Assembly: GCA_030527665.1 (NCBI GenBank)
Contig: JAUNAK010000008.1
Coordinates: 1 to 57,146 of the forward strand
Source of the DNA: Eubacteriales bacterium
Lineage (GTDB): Bacteria > Bacillota > Clostridia > Lachnospirales > Lachnospiraceae
Direction: 5' to 3'
DNA: 57,146 nt
Shown here: piece by piece, positions 52,527-57,146 of the stretch
Layout: each line of letters begins with the position of its first letter
Numbering within the stretch: position 1 is the first letter of the stretch
Notes under the pieces: model-generated
Told to the model about the DNA's origin: nothing
Database searches by the model: none
What the model saw: only the letters and a program-made list of their open reading frames with translations
Translations under genes and position numbers: made by a program

Positions 52527-53600
52527 TTATCTGCTGCTCATGCGATACTGTGCCTGATAGCGGAGACTTCCGGGTGTTCCGGGAATCACGGCATAGCCGC
52601 CCTCCCGCTTATATTCCCATCGATATTCCGGATCATAGATCCGGCCGTCGATCTCTACCCAGGAATGTGCCGCCAGCGATCCGTCTCTCCGCGGAACGAT
52701 GCCTCCGATCTGCACAGCAGAATAACCGAGTGCATTCGCCATCTCGCAGAACAGACCGGCATCCACATAGCAGTTTCCTTCCTTCGCCTGATATCCTTTC
52801 ATTGCATAATAATGGGTACCCAGGGACGGATCCACATCATAGAAGACCCAGCGATACCCGGAAGCATAATCAAAGGCTTCCCGCAGCGTCGTTATATTTT
52901 TTTCCCGTAGAAAAACTTCTGCCTCCGGCCATTCACTCTCCGAATCCTTCCCGGCTTCACCGTACCAGGCAATTCCTTCCTCCTGCCAGCCCAGCCGAAT
53001 CAAATTCTCATGCTCTGCACTGCTGCTGGTATAATTATGTGCTCCGCTTTCCGCACGGGGATTGTATTCCCTGAAAAGAGGAACCGCACTTGTTTTCCTT
53101 TCGGCAGACCATACCCTGTCACTTCCGTCCGCAGCCCGTTCAACCGTTCCATCCCCTGCCGCAAGCAGATCCTGTCTGTTCCCGTCCGATTCACAGGAAT
53201 AAAATGCAATGCCTTCATACTGCCATCCTGCATTTTCCAGAAATGCTTTTTCACTTAAAACCGTCGTATAGTGATGATCCCCGGCATTGGGATTGTACAG
53301 CCGGTAGACCGGTACATTTGAGAATGCAGGCGCCTTCCAGCCGATTCCTTCATATACCCAGCCCTTCTCCAGCAGCATTTCCTTCTCAGCCGGATTTCCG
53401 GTATAAAAATGTTCCCCGCTATTCGGATTGTACATTCGGAACATGGAAACCGTCTCCGCTCCTGTATCCGGAACAGATGCATCTTCAAGACCCGGTTCCA
53501 AAACAGCAGCCTCTGCCACTGCAGAAAACGCCGTCACCAGAACAGTGATTCCGCTCAGTATAATAAGTTTTCCTGCTTGTCGAAATATTCTGATCTTCAT
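52527..53600 (-). CDS. Secreted DUF5648-repeat protein with transglutaminase-like domain
   Basis: 357 residues with a Sec signal peptide (about 1-31, hydrophobic core LIILSGITVLVTAFSAVAEA). Three DUF5648-type repeats follow (YNPNSGEHFYT at about 56, YNPNAGDHHYT at about 101, YNPRAESGAHNYT at about 183), each ending in WxYEGI-like residues. The C-terminal domain carries a transglutaminase-like triad: Cys in EGNCYVDAGLF, His in AAHSWVEI, Asp in IYDPEY. Likely an extracellular wall-associated protein; the repeats probably bind cell wall or other ligands. Tandem neighbour at 53763 has the same repeats. Own promoter at 53648-53675; the ribosome binding site is weak. Confidence 0.88.
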   Translation of the reverse strand: MKIRIFRQAGKLIILSGITVLVTAFSAVAEAAVLEPGLEDASVPDTGAETVSMFRMYNPNSGEHFYTGNPAEKEMLLEKGWVYEGIGWKAPAFSNVPVYRLYNPNAGDHHYTTVLSEKAFLENAGWQYEGIAFYSCESDGNRQDLLAAGDGTVERAADGSDRVWSAERKTSAVPLFREYNPRAESGAHNYTSSSAEHENLIRLGWQEEGIAWYGEAGKDSESEWPEAEVFLREKNITTLREAFDYASGYRWVFYDVDPSLGTHYYAMKGYQAKEGNCYVDAGLFCEMANALGYSAVQIGGIVPRRDGSLAAHSWVEIDGRIYDPEYRWEYKREGGYAVIPGTPGSLRYQAQYRMSSR

Positions 53601-53647
53601 TCAGTCATATTTCATTTGTTTCTGTTTCGGTTCTGACAACCATTTTC

Positions 53648-53675
53648 ATTATAGCAGGAACCTTGTCTGCCGCAA
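53648..53675 (-). promoter_or_regulatory. Promoter of the transglutaminase-like gene
   Basis: Minus strand -35 TTGCGG (53670-53675), 16-nt spacer and extended -10 TGCTATAAT (hexamer 53648-53653). Confidence 0.65.
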
Positions 53676-53681
53676 CATTGA

Positions 53682-53724
53682 AAAACCGCCGCTAAAAGGA
53701 TATACACATTTTAGCGGCGGTTTT
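53682..53724. terminator. Symmetric terminator after the second DUF5648 gene
   Basis: 16-bp perfect stem AAAACCGCCGCTAAAA and complement with an 11-nt loop, T-runs on both strands. It separates the two DUF5648 genes into independent transcripts. Confidence 0.93.
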
Positions 53725-53762
53725 ATCAGGATGAGCGGAAGCTTGAGTCTAGTACATCGCCT

Positions 53763-54863
53763 TTAACCCATAGCAGCTGCTTCTTTATTGAAAATGATCT
53801 TTGCGCTCTGGATCCATCCGTAATTATTCTCTACGATCATAAGCGTATAATCGAATGCTCCATGCGCATTCGTCTCTTTCATGTCATAGATCAGCAGGAT
53901 CTGCGCTGCATCCGCCGGATCCTCTGTTGCCTTAATACAGGTATTGCTGAAAGTCGGGCTGCCGTTGAACTGATCTTCCAGTCCCGTGCGGAATAGTTCA
54001 CGTGAGAAAGCATATTTCATATAAATGCCCTTCATGTTCATCTTCCCGCTCATGTCTGTCAGTTTAAGAGCCGTTACTTCCTCGCCGTCATTGGTAAATG
54101 TGATCTCAAACATATCTGTTTTATATGTCGGATGACCGCCGGCAGGTGTAATTTCCTCTGCCTTTGGATACCGTTCCCTGAACTGCGGAAGTGTCAGATT
54201 CTGGAGTGTCAGGATATCCTTATCATCCACAGCATCCATTCCGATATACTTCCAGCCGCCATACCAGCCGATTCCTTCATCCTTCCAGCCATGCTTAATC
54301 AGATAGTCTTTTTCCCCTTTGTTCGTAGTATAGTTGTGGTTATTGGCATAGGCATTGGGATTGTACTGCCGATAGACCGGAACGCCATTTTCCTCATTAC
54401 AGCTGTACCAGCCGATTCCTTCGTCCTTCCAGCCGACCTTCACGAGATTATCCTTCTCCCCTTTGTTCATCGTATAGTGATGCTCGCCGCCGCTGGCATT
54501 GTACAAACGATACACCGGTTTACCGATCGAAGCATCCTGCTGACCAAACCATCCGATGCCTTCATAGCTCCAGCCGATCGATGCCAGATGATCTCTTTCC
54601 TTTTTACTGGCAGTGTAAAAATGCTCTCCGCTGTTGGGATTATATACCCGGTACAATGCCTCTGTACCAAGGTAATAACCAAGCATCTCCTCTTCGCTGT
54701 CCGTTTCCTCTGCAATCAACTCCACGCAAGCATCTTCGATCTCTGTTTCTGTTATTTCTTCAATCATACGATTCTCTGCAGCTTCCGGTGTATCTGCATA
54801 TGCCGGAAAAGCCGCTGCCGCCAGCAGTGCAGCACAGACGATACATGCGATTCTTCTTTTCAT
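53763..54863 (-). CDS. Secreted DUF5648-repeat protein
   Basis: 366 residues with a Sec signal peptide (MKRRIACIVCAALLAAAAFP, cleavage likely after AYA). An acidic spacer (to about residue 65) leads to three DUF5648 repeats with YNPNSGEHFYT, YNASGGEHHYT and a YNPNAYANNHNYT variant, each closed by GW-(S/K)-(Y/D)-EGIGW(F/Y). A C-terminal domain of about 150 residues (from IGMDAVDDKD) looks like a small beta-rich domain with no assignment. Extracellular, probably surface-associated; it shares its repeats with the downstream transglutaminase-like protein. Start ATG behind AAAGGGG. Confidence 0.85.
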   Translation of the reverse strand: MKRRIACIVCAALLAAAAFPAYADTPEAAENRMIEEITETEIEDACVELIAEETDSEEEMLGYYLGTEALYRVYNPNSGEHFYTASKKERDHLASIGWSYEGIGWFGQQDASIGKPVYRLYNASGGEHHYTMNKGEKDNLVKVGWKDEGIGWYSCNEENGVPVYRQYNPNAYANNHNYTTNKGEKDYLIKHGWKDEGIGWYGGWKYIGMDAVDDKDILTLQNLTLPQFRERYPKAEEITPAGGHPTYKTDMFEITFTNDGEEVTALKLTDMSGKMNMKGIYMKYAFSRELFRTGLEDQFNGSPTFSNTCIKATEDPADAAQILLIYDMKETNAHGAFDYTLMIVENNYGWIQSAKIIFNKEAAAMG

Positions 54864-55205
54864 ACCTTTTCCCCTTTCTCTTATGGTATCTTTTCAGATA
54901 CCATTTTTCTTATATAAATTTATTATTTACGCTGTTATATAGTTATGATTTGCGCTGTTCAGCAGTCTTCGGTAAGCCAAAGATCGATTTGGCCTGGTGT
55001 CGATCAGGTATAATTTCCGCTCCCGTTTCCCCATCAATTATATGTATAGTATAGCAATGTTTTCCTTTTTGTTCCCTACCCAGATGAAGAGTCTATACGC
55101 CCGGATACACGATTGCACGGCTGCCTCTGCATAGAAAACCGTTTTCTCCGGCTTTCCGCTTCTAATCGGGCTCTGCGAGACTTGGCGCAGGATTCTTCTC
55201 GATGG
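54864..55205 (-). other. Leader/intergenic region upstream of the second DUF5648 gene
   Basis: About 340 nt without a gene. An extended -10 (TGCTATACT, minus strand, near 55050) would give a leader of about 180 nt. This leader can form CCTG..CAGG, GCCAAA..TTTGGC and ATGGTATC..GATACCAT (54883-54904) hairpins, the last next to the ribosome binding site. No known riboswitch class is recognised. A partial intergenic repeat (copy C) lies at 55160-55195. Confidence 0.4.
55160..55195. repeat. Intergenic repeat, partial copy C
   Basis: 36 bp closely matching the first half of copies A and B (core GCTCTGCGAGACTTGGCGC), without the palindromic second half. Located between typA and the DUF5648 gene. 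Confidence 0.7.
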
Positions 55206-55209
55206 AGAT

Positions 55210-55244
55210 AAAAAATCCCCCCTGCCTGCAAACGGCAGAGGGGA
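55210..55244 (-). terminator. Terminator of typA
   Basis: TCCCC-CTGCC / GGCAG-GGGGA type stem (55216-55226 with 55234-55244) with 7-nt loop and, on the minus strand, TTTTTT. Confidence 0.88.
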
Positions 55245-55262
55245 CTCCCTTACTCTTCTCTA

Positions 55263-57098
55263 TTAACCTTTTTTGTTGAAGCTTTCACGTCTGCGCAGTC
55301 TGGCATCCAGCTGTCTCTTACGGATTCGCAGGGACTTCGGTGTCACCTCCAGCAGCTCATCCGCATCGATAAACTCCAGTGCTTCCTCCAGAGACAGGAT
55401 CTTCGGCGGTGTCAGTGTCAGTGCCTCGTCAGCCGAGGAAGAACGGGTATTGGTCAGGTGTTTTGTCTTGCAGACATTCAGATCAATATCCTCCGGCTTC
55501 GCACAGGAACCGATTACCATACCTGCATATACTTTCTCACCGGCACCGATAAAGAGTGTACCTCTCTGCTGTGCGGAGAACAGACCGTAGGGTACAGATA
55601 CACCTGCTTCAAAGGCGATCAGGGATCCCTGTTTACGGAAAACGATATCTCCCTTGTACGGTGCATACTCATCAAAGATCGTATTCAGAACACCGGTACC
55701 CTTTGTCATAGTCATGAAGTTTCCACGGAAACCGATCAGACCACGGGACGGAATGGCAAATTCCAGACGGGTCGTTCCGCCGTTGCCGGCGCTCATGCCC
55801 TGCAGCTCACCCTTACGCTCCGAAAGGGCCTGAATAACAGAACCGGAGAATTCATCGGCAACATCCACATAAGCGATCTCCATCGGCTCTAGCTTCTTGC
55901 CGCGCTCATCGGTCTTGTAAATTACCTCCGCCTTACTTACGGCAAACTCAAAGCCTTCACGGCGCATTTCCTCGATCAGTACGGACAGATGCAGCTCACC
56001 GCGTCCGGATACTTTAAAGCACTCTGCAGAATCGGTTTCCTCCACACGCAGGCTGACATCTGTGTTCAGCTCACGGAACAGGCGGTCTCTCAGATGACGG
56101 GAAGTGATATAATCGCCTTCCTGTCCTGCCAGCGGAGAATCATTGACTACAAAGTTCATAGAGATCGTCGGCTCGGAGATCTTCTGGAACGGGATCGGAT
56201 CCGGATTATCCAGATCACAAAGTGTATCTCCGATATGCAGATCCGCAATACCGGAGACTGCAACGATCTCACCTACACCTGCGCTGCTTACTTCTACTCT
56301 CTTCAGACCATCAAATACATACATTTTGCTGATCTTCACTTTTTTCTTCTTGGACGGATCATGATGATTCATCAGAAGAACTTCCTGGTTCAGTGCCAGG
56401 CTGCCGTTATCGATCTTACCGATACCGATTCTTCCCACGTACTCGTTGTAATCGATGGTGCTGACCAGTACCTGTGTACCGATCTCCGGATCACCGGTCG
56501 GTGCCGGAATGTATTTCAGAATTGCCTCAAACAACGGAGTCATATCCTTCGGCTCATCATCCAGATCTGCAATCGCATAGCCTTCTCTTGCAGAAGCATA
56601 GATAAACGGAGCATCCAGCTGCTCATCGGAAGCTCCCAGATCCATCAGAAGCTCCAGAACCTCATCCTCTACCTCGACCGGACGTGCAGCCGGTCTGTCC
56701 AGCTTATTGATACATACAACCACATGCAGATCCAGATCCAGTGCCTTCTGCAGAACGAATCTTGTCTGCGGCATCGGTCCCTCAAAAGCATCAACCAGCA
56801 GGATAACGCCGTTTACCATTTTCAGAACTCGCTCAACTTCTCCGCCGAAATCTGCATGTCCGGGCGTATCAATGATGTTGATCTTGGTATCCTTATAGGT
56901 TACTGCGGTATTCTTGGAAAGAATGGTAATTCCACGTTCTCTCTCGATATCGCCGGAGTCCATGACACGCTCCTGAACCGCCTGGTTGGCACGGAAAATA
57001 CCGCTCTGCTTCAGCAGCTCATCCACCAGTGTTGTCTTGCCGTGATCGACATGGGCAATGATCGCAACGTTTCTGATTTCATCTCTTGTAATCTGCAT
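55263..57098 (-). CDS. typA: Ribosome-associated GTPase TypA/BipA
   Basis: Translational GTPase of 611 residues that binds the ribosome and is needed for growth at low temperature or under stress. GTPase motifs: [45 protein letters not shown] and NKLDRPAARP; the C-terminal TypA-specific domain includes GMSAGNGGTTRLEF and RGLIGFRGNFMT. Length is the family norm. Single gene with its own terminator. Start ATG 57096-57098 behind GTGAGGA. It is the fourth gene with a translation GTPase or related role in the window with tuf and fusA, but it is not linked to them. Confidence 0.98.
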   Translation of the reverse strand: MQITRDEIRNVAIIAHVDHGKTTLVDELLKQSGIFRANQAVQERVMDSGDIERERGITILSKNTAVTYKDTKINIIDTPGHADFGGEVERVLKMVNGVILLVDAFEGPMPQTRFVLQKALDLDLHVVVCINKLDRPAARPVEVEDEVLELLMDLGASDEQLDAPFIYASAREGYAIADLDDEPKDMTPLFEAILKYIPAPTGDPEIGTQVLVSTIDYNEYVGRIGIGKIDNGSLALNQEVLLMNHHDPSKKKKVKISKMYVFDGLKRVEVSSAGVGEIVAVSGIADLHIGDTLCDLDNPDPIPFQKISEPTISMNFVVNDSPLAGQEGDYITSRHLRDRLFRELNTDVSLRVEETDSAECFKVSGRGELHLSVLIEEMRREGFEFAVSKAEVIYKTDERGKKLEPMEIAYVDVADEFSGSVIQALSERKGELQGMSAGNGGTTRLEFAIPSRGLIGFRGNFMTMTKGTGVLNTIFDEYAPYKGDIVFRKQGSLIAFEAGVSVPYGLFSAQQRGTLFIGAGEKVYAGMVIGSCAKPEDIDLNVCKTKHLTNTRSSSADEALTLTPPKILSLEEALEFIDADELLEVTPKSLRIRKRQLDARLRRRESFNKKG

Positions 57099-57146
57099 TT
57101 TTATTCCTCACTCTATCAAAAACATAACTGTCTGTTCTTTTCTAAT

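Noticed and set aside
54905-55060. Cyclic-di-GMP or other known riboswitch
   Set aside because: The conserved core sequences of the known classes are not present.

Overview
This 57 kb window looks like a chromosomal segment of a low-to-mid GC, spore-lineage Firmicute, most likely a gut Lachnospiraceae (Clostridia). The reasons are the GlgC/GlgD ADP-glucose pyrophosphorylase pair, SpoVG, a T-box on thrS, strong AGGAGG ribosome binding sites, a threonyl-tRNA synthetase without a TGS domain, and a DnaD/DnaI primosome pair. The content is mainly housekeeping with several accessory blocks. No phage, transposase or CRISPR array is visible.

Layout. 0.3-5.1 kb (minus): the str operon rpsL-rpsG-fusA-tuf, with its own promoter in front of rpsL (no rpoBC next to it) and a second promoter for tuf. 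5.4-12 kb: an ECF transporter S component, truA, an MBL-fold hydrolase, a three-gene anaerobic glycerol-3-phosphate dehydrogenase-like operon, and a LuxR-type regulator whose last codons are repeated downstream. 12.2-16.8 kb (minus): a four-gene membrane operon (membrane-anchored ComEC-like MBL protein and three polytopic proteins). 17-21.7 kb (plus): a GtrB-like polyprenyl glycosyltransferase, a GtrII-like membrane glucosyltransferase and asnB. 22-25.3 kb: a DtxR/MntR-family metalloregulator followed by a gene-free stretch that has the architecture of a metal-controlled small RNA, then an AI-2E family permease, a YfbR-type nucleotidase and structured intergenic repeats. 25.3-29.6 kb (minus): map-azlC-azlD and T-box-controlled thrS.

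29.6-40.7 kb carries a dispersed stress-type module: an LRR/ankyrin protein, a vWA/DUF2201 protein with a degenerate HExxH motif, a MoxR-type AAA ATPase, a Lon-like AAA ATPase without protease domain, an XpaC-like membrane protein and TelA. It is interrupted by a sodium:solute symporter with tandem operator-like palindromes and by a second azlCD pair. 40.8-44.5 kb: a DUF2974 lipase-like protein, two identical tRNA-Pro(CGG) genes, an RsmF-type methyltransferase and a 261-nt element bounded by inverted repeats. 44.6-47.3 kb (minus): glgC-glgD-spoVG. 47.5-52.3 kb (plus): murC, dnaD, dnaI-like loader and prs. 52.5-54.9 kb (minus): two secreted proteins built from DUF5648 repeats, one with a transglutaminase-like domain. 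55.2-57.1 kb (minus): typA.

The strongest leads are (1) the region 22503-22737, where two GTTNG-N6-CTAAC palindromes flank a promoter that drives about 195 nt with four hairpins, C-rich loops, an anti-Shine-Dalgarno stretch and an intrinsic terminator, directly beside a metalloregulator gene with an iron-type Cys ligand; and (2) the LRR / vWA / MoxR / Lon-like / XpaC / TelA module with lost catalytic residues. All functional assignments are read from the sequence and from family knowledge; no database search was possible.
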